A stretch of 38,377 nucleotides of DNA from the NCBI GenBank assembly GCA_001460835.1, contig CYKH01000935.1, positions 9,161-47,537 on the forward strand. The letters are read 5' to 3'. A model generated the notes under the pieces. The model did not search any database, had not been told where the DNA came from, and saw nothing but the letters and a program-made list of their open reading frames with translations. Positions 1-9,623 of this stretch are shown piece after piece; positions within the stretch are counted from its first letter, which is position 1, and each line of letters opens with the position of its first letter. The stretch is from Bodo saltans. Its lineage: Eukaryota; Euglenozoa; Kinetoplastea; Eubodonida; Bodonidae. Both the position numbers and the translations under genes were made by a program.

Positions 1-1
1 A

Positions 2-1030
2 CAGTTGCAGCAAGAGAGTTCGTTCACAACATCACATCGACCTCGCCGCCTGTCGCAATTGTCAGCATCCATGCAATCGATGAGTATTTCGTTAATGCCG
101 TCACCTTCTGCCACGGGGGTCTCGCAACAATCTTTGCAACATCACCTTCATCAACTTGCGCAAAATAGTGCGCACACTATTCAACCGCATTATTCTTCCA
201 GTCACAACGTTGGAGGAGCGGGACCTTCACAATCGTCGTCCTTGAGCGCTCCACCTGCGTTTTTGTTGCCTCAATCAAAACTTCAACAGATGCAACCCTT
301 TTCAGCTGCTTCGGGAATCAGTCAATCAACCTCTTCCTTCGTGGGAGATCATCTCAGTCACTTTAGCTTCGGATCGGCCGGTGGCATGTCACTGTCGTCT
401 TTTGCTGTACCCCAACAACATCCTGTCGGTGCTGTTGTTGGGAGCAATGGACCACTGGTCTCCGGAACAACGTTGGCATCTTTGATCACGAGTGCTGGAA
501 GCAACAGCAACAACAGTTCCACGCAAGCTGCAGCCAACCATATTCAGTTGTTCCAAGGTCAGTCATCATCTGCACTCCCTGTGTCGCCGTTGAATTACTC
601 GCCACTCGAGGCGTTGAAGTCGTCCGCAACGTTGTTGACTCCGACGGCATTGACATTTGGCGCTTCTACAGGAACCGCTGCGGCCCAACAACAGCCCTCG
701 CAACAGCCTTTTGTGAGGGTGCAGCAACAGTTTCTGGTGCACCACCCCCAGCACCAGCAACCGCAAGATGAGCAGCCTCAAATCAATCACCACTTGACAG
801 TCCCGCAACAAAGTCTTCATCCTCAACTTCATCATCAACAGCATGCGGCGATGATGATGCCAAGCCAACCGAATCAATTTATCTCTCCAGGACCTCATCT
901 TGGCGGCTCATCATCGGAGAACCTTCAACACCAGATTCCACCGCACCAAATTGTCTGGGATAGCGCCCCAACACAATTTCAACAGCAACAACAACAGCAC
1001 CATGTGCTTCATTATCAGACGCCGTCGTAG
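2..1030 (+). CDS. Gln/His/Ser-rich low-complexity protein, 3' end only
   Basis: The frame is open from the first bases of the window to TAG at 1028-1030, so this is the C-terminal 343 or so codons of a gene that starts upstream. The visible protein is rich in Ser, Gln, His and Pro, with CAA/CAG runs near 700-860 and 979-1000 and no membrane segment or recognisable fold. Such tracts are typical of disordered regions in regulatory or RNA-binding proteins, but nothing here fixes a function. The first ATG in frame (around 71) is internal, so no start is assigned. The antisense frame at 566-898 is a shadow of the repeats. Confidence 0.75.
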   Translation, partial: QLQQESSFTTSHRPRRLSQLSASMQSMSISLMPSPSATGVSQQSLQHHLHQLAQNSAHTIQPHYSSSHNVGGAGPSQSSSLSAPPAFLLPQSKLQQMQPFSAASGISQSTSSFVGDHLSHFSFGSAGGMSLSSFAVPQQHPVGAVVGSNGPLVSGTTLASLITSAGSNSNNSSTQAAANHIQLFQGQSSSALPVSPLNYSPLEALKSSATLLTPTALTFGASTGTAAAQQQPSQQPFVRVQQQFLVHHPQHQQPQDEQPQINHHLTVPQQSLHPQLHHQQHAAMMMPSQPNQFISPGPHLGGSSSENLQHQIPPHQIVWDSAPTQFQQQQQQHHVLHYQTPS

Positions 1031-2971
1031 TGTCATGTTGATTCTCTCTCGAATGATGGTGTTTTACATGATTCGGGGGTGTGCATCTCCGCCTTCCTTA
1101 TGTTTCGTGCTTTCCCTTTCGCCCATCATTAGCCTGTGAAAAGCGAGACATAACTTCCTACCTGTGTTGTGTGTGCTCCTATTTTTTTTCCCCCATCGAG
1201 TGCTCCCTACAACCCCGCAACACACTTTTTTTTTTTTTTTCCCCTCACACCCAAGTTTTCCCACTCCCCCCTCCCCTATTACCACGCAAAAAAAGTGCGC
1301 CACAAGAGTTTGCTTTCGCGCGCGCGCTCGCTTATGTCCACGACAACAAAGATGATGATGACTAAATACGTCGTGAGTGTGTTTGTTTTTTTCATAACAA
1401 TTTTTTTTTCCACTTCTCCTCTCTGCTGCTACTAACCCGTTCTCCTGCGCCCCTTTTGTTCCGGTTACTGGCGTCATGCATGTTTTTTTTTTTTTGTTTG
1501 TTTGTTTGTTTGTTTGTTTGTTTGTTTGTTTGTTTGTTTGTTGTTGGACTCTCACATATTCATTTACATTATGTTCCTATTTTCCAATTTTTCCTTGAAC
1601 CCACATTTGTAAGAGGTATTTGCTTGTGATTAGTTTCTCGTACACAAAAGTGGAAGTAGGCCTCGAGACGAAAATATGGTTTCTTTCTTTTTGTTCATTG
1701 TCCCACATTGGATTTGTTACAAAAACTGCTTATCGCAGTTCATGATTTTTTTTCGCTTTGCGCGGGGCGTGCTGGGGATTATGTGTGTGTGCATTTTTTT
1801 TATTTTTATTTTTTGTGTGTGTGTGTGCTTTCCTTTTTACTTTGTCGCCTTCAATCATCCAAACAAGTGTCTCGTTTATAACGTAGTTAATGCTCGCCCC
1901 CCCACCCCCACCCCTTTTTTTTTTGTATTATCGTCACTAACCACCTTACCAGATGGCACAGGTCCTGTGAATCAATGCGTTGTTTCCCTCACTCTCTCTC
2001 ACGCAATTTTTTTTCGCTGCTGTGCGATCACCCCACCAATCAAAGAGGACGTTCTTTTTCTCAGAAAATCATTTAGAAGGGAGCGTCAACTTTTTTTTTG
2101 CCCCCTTCCACCTTTTGTTGGTGTTGCTTTTAATGGGAACGTTGAAGAAGGCTTTATCAACCATAACGTATGAAGTGTTTTCTTTGACGAGATCGACGGG
2201 GGAATACACACAAAGTGTGCAAAAGTGTTCTGAAGACAAAATATTCGAAAAAAGAAGTGAATAAATACTTCTCAAAAAACTTGACAGGCAACCGGTTATG
2301 TAAATATAAAACCGCGTTTTCAGATCCATCCAATCGCAAGAGGTGCGAGGGGATGATCTCTCGTTGCGAAAGCGAACGCAACGCACAAAAAAACAAAAAA
2401 TCGTGAGACAAAGGTAATACACCTTTTTAGTGCACACTATGGGCGCGTGCGTCCTTTTTTTTTCTTTTTCTTTTTTCTGCATTCCTTCCTTCCAAGGTGC
2501 TTTACTTTTTTGCTTTTGTTTTTGTTTTGTTTACGTTGTAAATGCCCGAGCTCACCGACAGTTGTGATCGCAACTCTGATCGCTCCCACTTCACTTTTTT
2601 TTTTTGATGTCGCTCGCAGAACAAATAAATGCAGCAGAGATTTATTCTGCCAAATGCGTGGGAACTCCGCAACCAAAAGTCTTTTTTTTTGAGATCTGAG
2701 CGGCCAAGAACGCCGTATAACTCGCCCGCTTTGTTTCGTTTCGTTTCGTACAGTATGGAGTGATTTTAGCTTGTTTACTTTGGTTACATTTAATTTGTAT
2801 TGAATTCTCGGTTTTCGCATTCCTCCAAAATAAATAAATAATATTAATAATAAATGACAAGGGTTTTTAATTTCCGCTTTTTGTGCATTGATATGTGCGT
2901 GCTTTTTTGTGTGTTTGGGTTGCAACACACTCACTAGCGAGATCTTCGGTTATTACACACAGGAGGGAAAT
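1031..2971. other. Long T-rich intergenic region
   Basis: About 1.9 kb with no convincing gene. It is rich in poly-T and poly-pyrimidine runs (1184-1245, 1391-1425, 1794-1825, 1914-1924, 2085-2110, 2452-2530, 2595-2605), has short GT runs and a TTTG microsatellite at 1496-1541. Open frames here translate to Phe/Cys/Lys-rich low-complexity peptides. The other intergenic spaces in this window are mostly 100-700 bp, so this one stands out. It could hold a boundary between transcription units or long UTRs. I see no RNA gene. Confidence 0.6.
1496..1541. repeat. (GTTT)n microsatellite
   Basis: About eleven perfect tandem GTTT units directly follow a T run. This is a simple sequence repeat in non-coding DNA. 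Confidence 0.9.
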
Positions 2972-3301
2972 ATGTCCAGCAGTAATGAGGAATGGTGGTC
3001 TGCTCATAATGGGTACTTTAAAGGGACACAATCCCCAGCTGCTGCTGCTGCGCCCACCAGAAAAGAGCAGTGCACTACTCGCGTGCTGTCGCGTCGAATA
3101 TTGACGACAACAAACCGAAGTGTTGTTCCCTTGGCACCAAAATCCAGCAAAGCCGCTGGCAGCAGCGGTAGTCGTGCCACAGCAGGAAAAGGACCGAGTG
3201 GGTGTTGTCCATTGTGTCGACTTTCACGCAAGGACTGGCCATTTTGTGGGGTAAATGGTGAACGGCATCACAACACCTCTTCTGGTCAAGCGGAAAGCTG
3301 A
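2972..3301 (+). CDS. Possible small CPLC-motif protein
   Basis: This 109-codon frame starts at ATG 2972, after T-rich DNA, and ends with TGA 3299-3301. Its composition is protein-like (Ser/Ala/Arg-rich and basic) and unlike the Phe/Cys-rich noise frames around it. Near the C-terminus it has a CCPLC cluster followed by another Cys and a His-His pair, a layout that could bind a zinc ion, though it is too short to assign. I do not recognise a family. The open frame continues upstream to an ATG at 2888, but that extension reads through T-rich DNA and looks like leader. It could be chance coding. Confidence 0.45.
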   Translation: MSSSNEEWWSAHNGYFKGTQSPAAAAAPTRKEQCTTRVLSRRILTTTNRSVVPLAPKSSKAAGSSGSRATAGKGPSGCCPLCRLSRKDWPFCGVNGERHHNTSSGQAES

Positions 3302-3500
3302 AAAGATGAATCTGATGTTTGCAATGGGTCGAACAGCATAGACAAAATCATACATACACAAGAACGTATCAAGAAGGGAGGTTTTTAGCTTTGTTGCGAA
3401 AGGAAGAATATTGGATTGAAAGAGGCTTGGGGTTTCTTTTTTTGTGTGTGACCACTTCAAAATACGGAAAGAATCGCTCCGAATCAAAATCGGCATCTCA

Positions 3501-3520
3501 ATTTTTTTCTGCCAAGTCAG
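3501..3520 (+). promoter_or_regulatory. Candidate polypyrimidine tract and trans-splice acceptor
   Basis: A T/C run (3501-3510) is followed by AG at 3515-3516 and again at 3519-3520, 13-17 bases before the ATG of the hydrolase gene. This layout is expected for kinetoplastid spliced-leader addition. Confidence 0.45.
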
Positions 3521-3532
3521 TCTTAAAGTGTT

Positions 3533-4969
3533 ATGATGTGCTCCATGCGTGGTGGTTATTTCCTCAACAATATTTTCGTACCAATCTGGTTGTGCGTTTG
3601 TTTGACAGCAGCGACGTCGGTTGCAGCCAATGGTGCGGCGCGTTCGTCATCGACTCAAAGCAGCAGCAGCGATAGCGATGCCTTTAGATCACTGTGCATC
3701 CTACCGCTAGGAGATAGCCTTACCCAAGGTGTCGGTGCGCACGGATCGTACCGTTCGCATCTTTTTGACCTGTTGCAGTCGCGCCATGCAAACCTAAACT
3801 CCCACCACCACAGGAACAGTATCATTGGCAACAACAACAACAGGATAGAACGCTCCAAACTAGGTGTGACGTTTATTGGATCGTCGAATCGAACGTGCAC
3901 GCCGAAGAAGCCGCTAGAACGCTTTCCACACGACACCTTCGACCAACCTCACGAGGGGCACTGCAGTTGGAATTCCCGGCAACTGTCAGAATACGTCCTG
4001 TCGTTCATAGAACACCAAAGCAAAGGACGCGCGCTTGTTGACGGTGACGTCTCCGCCGAAACCCCAGCACCACCGCCCAGTGTGTTCGGTGTCGGTGGTG
4101 CCGACGAAGCAGAGCGGTTGTTTCTCGCACGGGGTAAACAGCACGCTGCGGCGACTTACGCAAAGAAATGCCGTTTTGGGGCTGTTGATGTTTCGCTTCT
4201 TCTCATTGGACACAATGACGCGTTTCAAGCGGCGAGAAAGTGTAAAATTAAGGAGGCAATCCCAATCTCCGGCGCATCCGATAAAAAAAATGCTGCGCTT
4301 GCCAACGCCGCAGCACTGAAGGACACCAAAGCTGCAGCGTGTGTGTCTCAGTTCCTCGCCGATTTCGAAACAAATGTGGTGAACCTCGTGGATGGTCTAT
4401 TCGAAGCGTATCCACTGATGCGACTTGTAGTGGGCCTCAACCCCACCACCAACTTTCCTGTTGTGGACGTCGTGTTGCATCATATTCTTCTTTCAGTGGT
4501 GGGAGAGCATGGCCGTGGCAGGAGTAATGTCGCAACGTTCGATGACTGGGAGCGGCGGCACACCTTTGACTCCACGCACCCGAACGAAATGGGCTCCAAG
4601 TACATGGCGCTGCGCTGGTATGAGGCGATGCGACAGCTGCCTGTTCCCCTTGTGCAACTGGTGACTGCAACCGGCGTAGGGGGAGGAGATAGAGATGACG
4701 GCAGTCTTCTCGATGCTGCAATTATCGATGCATCGAGAGATGGGCAAGTGATTTCGAAGCTGCAACGTGCAACACCACAACTGTTGCCACTGAAAGGGAT
4801 CGAAGAGTTCGATGATGACGACGAGCACTTTCCGTTTCGCGTGAGTCGATTGCTGTTTCTTATGTTTACAGTCACATTTCTGCTAGCGGTTGCAGTGCGT
4901 CGTGTGCGCATGAGCCTCAGAGGACTGGCGCTCGTGGTAGCTCCTGCTGCGCTGAGAAAGTGGCTGTAG
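3533..4969 (+). CDS. SGNH/GDSL-type hydrolase, secreted and membrane-anchored
   Basis: Predicted esterase/lipase-like hydrolase of the SGNH superfamily, 478 aa. A hydrophobic N-terminus (residues 12-32) looks like a signal peptide. Block I is GDSLTQG (60-66, nucleophile Ser62). Block II is HEGHCSW (about 140-146), close to the HEGHxGW form seen in XynB-like SGNH esterases. Block III is GHND (226-229). Block V is DSTHPN (346-351), giving catalytic Asp346/His349. A hydrophobic helix at about 439-455 with a basic tail suggests a type I membrane protein with the enzyme outside the cell or in a lumen. A His/Asn-rich insert lies at 90-104. ATGs at 3533, 3536 and 3545 all keep the signal peptide; I use the first. 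All catalytic residues are present. The substrate is not evident; carbohydrate or lipid esters are likely from the family. Confidence 0.85.
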   Translation: MMCSMRGGYFLNNIFVPIWLCVCLTAATSVAANGAARSSSTQSSSSDSDAFRSLCILPLGDSLTQGVGAHGSYRSHLFDLLQSRHANLNSHHHRNSIIGNNNNRIERSKLGVTFIGSSNRTCTPKKPLERFPHDTFDQPHEGHCSWNSRQLSEYVLSFIEHQSKGRALVDGDVSAETPAPPPSVFGVGGADEAERLFLARGKQHAAATYAKKCRFGAVDVSLLLIGHNDAFQAARKCKIKEAIPISGASDKKNAALANAAALKDTKAAACVSQFLADFETNVVNLVDGLFEAYPLMRLVVGLNPTTNFPVVDVVLHHILLSVVGEHGRGRSNVATFDDWERRHTFDSTHPNEMGSKYMALRWYEAMRQLPVPLVQLVTATGVGGGDRDDGSLLDAAIIDASRDGQVISKLQRATPQLLPLKGIEEFDDDDEHFPFRVSRLLFLMFTVTFLLAVAVRRVRMSLRGLALVVAPAALRKWL

Positions 4970-5037
4970 TTCACTGATTTTGTTGTTCTTCACTTTTATG
5001 AGTTGCCAACATAAGGCATGTGGGTGTTTTGTAGTTA

Positions 5038-5094
5038 TCCTCCTTCCTGTTACCACTTTGCTTGGCTGTTTTTTGTTCTATTTCGCACGATAAG
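5038..5094 (+). promoter_or_regulatory. Candidate polypyrimidine tract and trans-splice acceptor
   Basis: A long C/T-rich stretch is followed by AG at 5093-5094, only 10 bases before ATG 5105. Splicing here would remove the upstream in-frame ATG at 5018 and so decides the start of the next gene. Confidence 0.5.
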
Positions 5095-5104
5095 AATTTT
5101 GGTC

Positions 5105-6490
5105 ATGCAAAAAGCCGCACCTTCAGATGTCTCTCCCACCCCTAACCGCCGAGGCCTCGATAGCGCCGGTGGTGGTGGCATCAGTGGAGGCGTTCCAGCT
5201 GACGTTGCTGCCGCACAGAAAGCCGCGTCCCGCTTGACATTTGAGCCGACCACAACGCCTGATGCCGTGATCGTCAAGGCGTTTCAAGGCAACCGTCACA
5301 TCATCCCTCAACCACCTTTTCCTCGGCTACATCCGACAGTTGACCAAGAACGTGCTCAGCCATATTTACGTCAAAAAGAAGAAGAGCGAAAGGCGCAACC
5401 ACTTCCGATGCTGTCGATTCCAACGCCTACCACTCCATGGTATCCTGAAGCCACAAAGGCGCCGATTCTTGGCAAAGCTCTCACGCCAAATTTAGCCTCC
5501 TCACTGTCGTCGCCGAGGTCCTATGAACGCGCAGCAGCTCGCAACGAAATCGTCGCTGAGGTGTCTGGTCGGCTTGGCGGGCAAATCCCTATCAATTGTC
5601 GCATATTCTTTTCTTGCTTCTGCGCTGAGATGAATGAAAAAGGCTACGTGACCCCGGTGCAAATGACAAAGGTGTTTCGTGAAGTCTCTGATATTGTCGA
5701 CATCTCGCACGTGGACAGCTACTATCAACTGCTCGACCCTAGACGGAGAGGTGCTGTGCATGTGTTGCTAATTATTGCCTCTCTAGATATCATTCTTAAC
5801 GGACCACAACGAGAAGTGATTCGACGGTCGTGTTTCGCGCCGTTCGATTTAGACGATCGTGGATACATTCACAAGGCCTTTCTCGATGCTTTGAAGAAGG
5901 CCGGGAAAGACTTGCCACCAACCGCAGCGTCGATTCCAGGGATGGTGACTGCCCTGCTTGGTGGGTCGACAGGAAATGGTGATCGAGACCGTCCAGAGAG
6001 TGCTGCCTATGCTGCGAATAATGGCGCAGGACGTGCGGGTAGCATCACACCGCTTCCCACTGCCAATGTGTCCCCGCAGCGGCCATTGACGAGGGTTGGC
6101 TCAGGGCTTAGTGCATCGCAGCTTGACAACAACAACAACAGGCCCGGATCGCCGGGACCTTCTCTAAGAACCTCCGACATGGTGAAAGTGCTGAACGACA
6201 TTTTTGTTGAAATTGGAAAGGAAGAAGAGGACGCGTACATCGCATCGCTCTCCAAAGGGAAAAAGAGCAGCAAGAAGAAGAAGGCCCCTCCCTTGAAGTC
6301 CAATCAAAAGTCCGTCATCCCAGTGAACCGCGCTCGCATTACTCACATGGATTTTGCTGTGTTTGACAGATATTTCAACGAGTCTAAGACGATGTCGGTT
6401 GCGTTCGCCCGTTGTTGGCTTCCGTTGGTGGAATCCGACACTGACATTCGGTTGCACATCGTCGAAAAGGTTCAAGAGTTTTCGGAGTAA
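5105..6490 (+). CDS. Hypothetical protein with degenerate EF-hand-like region
   Basis: Protein of 461 aa when started at ATG 5105. The frame is open from 5018, but that extension encodes a Phe/Leu-rich stretch lying before the likely splice acceptor. The N-terminal 150 residues are Pro/Ala/Ser-rich. A helical core at about 160-280 contains two EF-hand-like loops: one around E175-x-N177-x-x-G180-x-V182, and a better one at D248-x-D250-x-x-G253-x-I255, which lacks the usual acidic residue at position 12. Calcium binding is therefore doubtful. A Ser/Pro/Asn-rich linker, a Lys-rich patch (about 380-400) and a short conserved-looking C-terminal segment follow. There is no signal peptide or membrane helix, so it is probably a cytosolic or cytoskeletal scaffold. 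I do not recognise a specific family. Confidence 0.75.
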   Translation: MQKAAPSDVSPTPNRRGLDSAGGGGISGGVPADVAAAQKAASRLTFEPTTTPDAVIVKAFQGNRHIIPQPPFPRLHPTVDQERAQPYLRQKEEERKAQPLPMLSIPTPTTPWYPEATKAPILGKALTPNLASSLSSPRSYERAAARNEIVAEVSGRLGGQIPINCRIFFSCFCAEMNEKGYVTPVQMTKVFREVSDIVDISHVDSYYQLLDPRRRGAVHVLLIIASLDIILNGPQREVIRRSCFAPFDLDDRGYIHKAFLDALKKAGKDLPPTAASIPGMVTALLGGSTGNGDRDRPESAAYAANNGAGRAGSITPLPTANVSPQRPLTRVGSGLSASQLDNNNNRPGSPGPSLRTSDMVKVLNDIFVEIGKEEEDAYIASLSKGKKSSKKKKAPPLKSNQKSVIPVNRARITHMDFAVFDRYFNESKTMSVAFARCWLPLVESDTDIRLHIVEKVQEFSE

Positions 6491-6650
6491 AGAGAGTATC
6501 CTAGAGGAGTTTGAGAGTGATCACCGTTGGCGTTCGGTGGCGTGGTATCGTCGAATCAAGAAAGGCAAAGGGATCGGAATGTACTGTCAACATGTTTTGT
6601 ACACACAATAACGCGTCACAAAGAAACCAGCAGTCACACTGCAGCGACAC

Positions 6651-6696
6651 AGATCGCTTCTTCACTTTTCCTCCACTGTCATTATCATTTCAATAG
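6651..6696 (+). promoter_or_regulatory. Candidate polypyrimidine tract and trans-splice acceptor
   Basis: A C/T-rich tract ends with AG at 6695-6696, 57 bases upstream of the first M64 protease ATG. The predicted 5' UTR then contains a five-codon upstream frame. Confidence 0.45.
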
Positions 6697-6739
6697 GAGT
6701 GCGACAACAAGCTAGCACACACACACAGCTTAAGAAGAT

Positions 6740-6754
6740 ATGACCAGCAGCTGA
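6740..6754 (+). other. Upstream mini-ORF overlapping the M64 start codon
   Basis: ATG-ACC-AGC-AGC-TGA. The last A of the stop codon is the A of the main ATG at 6754 (TGATG). If the mRNA is spliced at 6696, this is the first ATG, so translation of the protease would need leaky scanning or reinitiation. Confidence 0.4.
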
Positions 6755-9183
6755 TGAAGCTCAGAGTCGCATGGTTGTCAGCTTGCGCAGCGGTATTGTT
6801 GTTGTGCGTGAACGGTTGCGATTCTTTGCGGAAGTCGGCGTCGCCGTTTCTGACAACCAATTCATCTACCTTTGTCAGTATCAAAGTCACAGCGGAATGC
6901 CATTTATCGTTGGACGAAGTGCGTCCTACTAAATCTCGGCATTTCGTCGGATTTGCACCCTCACAACATCCGCAGCCGTTCATGCTACAGGATCACTACA
7001 TCCCTCATCCGGCGGAGACGTTCGGCATGGTGGCGTCTACACGGTACTTTTACACCCACCGCTTTCGTGTCTCATACATGGATAATATCAAGACTATTGA
7101 GATGTCATACGTCACGCCAGATCCACGCGTCCTCCACACTCATGGCTCCTCCTCCTCCCACCAGGAAGGCAATGACAACACTCTTTCGGTAGATGATGAC
7201 GATATCCATCGTCGCGCAGCTTCTACTAGGGGGCACTTATCGACTGATGAGGTCGGGTACCTCTTTTTGTACATTCCTTCCAATATTCCAGTCCTTACCG
7301 TACAATGCCACAACGTCTCTATGCGGCAGGATATTCACCTTCCAATCGACGAAGACCGCCAGCAGCATCGTCCAATGCGAAAACATTTCGACTCCCTTGA
7401 GTACAGTGCGAATGGAGCCCAGCTGCTAGAGATTCAAGTGTCTGGCCCACCGGACCGCGTCAACAGCGTTGTGTTTCTCTCTGACGGGTATCTTGCCAGC
7501 GACAACGAGACGTTCTTCAATCGTGTAAAGGAGATATTTCATGCAATTGATAGCAGTCCAAGCGATGATCCCGCACTCACGACGATGAAGGCGACGGTCC
7601 CGTTTGCTCGGTACGTGGCGTTTTGGAATGTATTCGCTGTGTTTCAGCCATCTCCGGAAGCTGGCGCGAGCAACCGAGTGCACAACACTGTTGTGAACGA
7701 TAACCTCGTCTGCTTCTACCCCTCAGATATTGAACGCGCGCTTCAATGCGACAATTCACGAGCGTTGTCGCTGGCGAGAGTTGCTCCGCTTCCAGAGAAT
7801 CCCGACAATTTTCTGATTATCATCATTGTGAACAGCAACCAATACGGTGGGACGGGTCTGTTTTACCCCGGGACGATTCACATTAATGCATTTTTTGCAG
7901 GCTGGATGGGCGGGTATCACATGCCCATGAACGAGTACGCCGCACTAGTGAATCACGAATGTGGCCATGCGTTTGGGAACTTGGCGGATGAGTACGACTA
8001 TGGGGATCACATCGGGTCGTCTCCGTATCGGTCGTTACTGAACTGTGTAGAACCGTCTGACAATGGCAGCTCGTGGAAGACGCCGCTTCCTTGGCAGTTC
8101 TGGATCGACGTATTCCACGGTGCGAATACGACGAGAAAGTTACACTATATGGGGAAAGGAACCGCGCAAACATTGTTAGCTGCTCAGAATTACGGTACGG
8201 ACGTTGTACCTACGATTGGATGTTCGTTCAGTAACTACTATCGAGGAAGTTCTCGGTGTCTTATGAACAGGCTCGATGATTTCTTTATGTGCCCCCAGTG
8301 CAGAGAGGGCGCGAGTAGAACGCTCTTTCAGACGAATTTCGAACTTCAGTGGCCGCGGCGTCCACTTGAGGATCAACTTGTGGTGTTAAGTCGGTGGAAT
8401 GCGACGTATCAAGGCATCGCCGGTGGTGGTGTGACCTTACATTTACCGCGCTCGCTTGCGTCCCCGCTCCTTGACAACAACTTTGCAGTGGAGTGGTATG
8501 ACGCTCATGGCAATCTTCTTCTTACCAGCGCCGCCAATAATCCTGCTGACCTTGACTGTCCCACATGTCATTTTATTCCGGCGGCAACACTTGAGACGTG
8601 GCCGTTGGATGAAATTATCGTATTCTCAGCGATTATTCGAGATCACAGCATCTTTCTACGCCCTGAGTACGTCGACGATCCTTTTTTGACCCAAATTGCG
8701 ATTTTCAGGATGATCATCCCTTCAATGGATCCTGTCACCAACAACAGAACAACATCCGCGGCTGCTGCTGGACGTGATCGTCATCACCAACGAATTGAGG
8801 ATGTGGTGAGCACTGTGGACACTCTTCCCTCACCAGAAACGATTGGCCTTTACAAGGCAGGCACTGACGCTGGAGAGGTGGATAGAAAGCCTTACCTGTA
8901 TCGGTGTGTTCCCGCACATCCTGCAGAGGATTCGTTTTGCAACATAAGTGACCTTACCGCAGCAACGATTGAGGTCGGTGCAGGACTCAGCTGGTTGGAA
9001 GCACAAGCACTCGCCCTTGCCGGCTTGTGCTTGGTGTCTTTGTGGTTAGAGAGGTATGAAGCAGCTGCGTACCCACCACCAACACCTCAAATGCCCCCAA
9101 GTGGTGTCAATCATGAAGCAGTATCGTCTCCCGGACAAGATGTTTGTGCAGTGGGTATCTTTACTGGCAACGAATGGGCATGA
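6754..9183 (+). CDS. M64-family (IgA-peptidase-like) zinc metalloprotease, short membrane-anchored paralogue
   Basis: Secretory metalloprotease of 809 aa. Residues 1-24 form a signal peptide. The zinc-binding/catalytic site is H401-E402-C-G-H405, followed by AFGNLADEY, matching the HExGHxFxxLxDEY signature of peptidase family M64. The Cys-rich MNRLDDFFMCPQC segment (about 505-518) is shared with the next gene. A single hydrophobic helix at about 748-768 probably anchors it. Beyond that there are only about 40 residues, which are Pro-rich and show no similarity to the next gene. It is a tandem duplicate of the following gene: the two align through the whole ectodomain, but this copy lacks the tetraspanin-like and EF-hand parts. 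The frame is intact, so the protease is probably active at the surface or in the endomembrane system. The substrate is unknown. Confidence 0.85.
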   Translation: MKLRVAWLSACAAVLLLCVNGCDSLRKSASPFLTTNSSTFVSIKVTAECHLSLDEVRPTKSRHFVGFAPSQHPQPFMLQDHYIPHPAETFGMVASTRYFYTHRFRVSYMDNIKTIEMSYVTPDPRVLHTHGSSSSHQEGNDNTLSVDDDDIHRRAASTRGHLSTDEVGYLFLYIPSNIPVLTVQCHNVSMRQDIHLPIDEDRQQHRPMRKHFDSLEYSANGAQLLEIQVSGPPDRVNSVVFLSDGYLASDNETFFNRVKEIFHAIDSSPSDDPALTTMKATVPFARYVAFWNVFAVFQPSPEAGASNRVHNTVVNDNLVCFYPSDIERALQCDNSRALSLARVAPLPENPDNFLIIIIVNSNQYGGTGLFYPGTIHINAFFAGWMGGYHMPMNEYAALVNHECGHAFGNLADEYDYGDHIGSSPYRSLLNCVEPSDNGSSWKTPLPWQFWIDVFHGANTTRKLHYMGKGTAQTLLAAQNYGTDVVPTIGCSFSNYYRGSSRCLMNRLDDFFMCPQCREGASRTLFQTNFELQWPRRPLEDQLVVLSRWNATYQGIAGGGVTLHLPRSLASPLLDNNFAVEWYDAHGNLLLTSAANNPADLDCPTCHFIPAATLETWPLDEIIVFSAIIRDHSIFLRPEYVDDPFLTQIAIFRMIIPSMDPVTNNRTTSAAAAGRDRHHQRIEDVVSTVDTLPSPETIGLYKAGTDAGEVDRKPYLYRCVPAHPAEDSFCNISDLTAATIEVGAGLSWLEAQALALAGLCLVSLWLERYEAAAYPPPTPQMPPSGVNHEAVSSPGQDVCAVGIFTGNEWA

Positions 9184-9623
9184 CTTTTTTGGTCTCACTC
9201 TATTTTTTGTTGTGCCGAGGCAATTTGCGACTTATGTATCCCTTGTTTTTGTTAATGGAATTTCAGAGATGCGCACTTTTCTTGATTTTTTTTCTTTACA
9301 CTGTGCAAGTGAAAATAGATCACATTCTTTGCTGAAAGGAGATTCAACGGTTACCAGGCAACAAAGGGCGCTCTGTAACCTAGTTAGCACAAAGCCGGGT
9401 TCCTACGCACGTTCAGCCACTTTCGCAAAGAAATTCTGCAGAAGAGCTGTTGTGTTACTGTGGGACTAACTTATTACCTTCCCGCTTTCAACATTCTATT
9501 TCCACGAAGGACAAGTGGTGTGCTTTTGCATATCTCGGTTACTGAGTGTTATTTCATAGTGTGCCGTCGGAAACAGCAACTCGAACAACTTCAAAAACAA
9601 CAACATCCATCAATTCATTCGTT
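9184..9623. other. Intergenic region between the two M64 genes
   Basis: About 440 bp, T-rich at 9184-9300. AG acceptor candidates after C/T-rich tracts lie near 9507-9508 and 9558-9559. I found no residual tetraspanin or EF-hand coding sequence in any frame, so the short M64 gene was not simply cut off by a single recent frameshift. Confidence 0.5.

Noticed and set aside
1064-2934. Open frames on both strands in the T-rich intergenic region (for example 1064-1555 minus, 1676-2173 plus, 2437-2934 minus)
   Set aside because: They translate poly-T, poly-A and microsatellite DNA into Phe/Cys or Lys/Asn-rich peptides with no domain; there is no reason to call them genes.
5018-5104. N-terminal membrane helix for the EF-hand-like protein
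   Set aside because: The hydrophobic stretch lies before a good polypyrimidine tract and AG at 5093-5094, so it is probably untranslated leader.
9056-9469. Frame running out of the short M64 gene as a possible frameshifted C-terminal module
   Set aside because: It shows no similarity to the tetraspanin-like or EF-hand part of the neighbouring gene.
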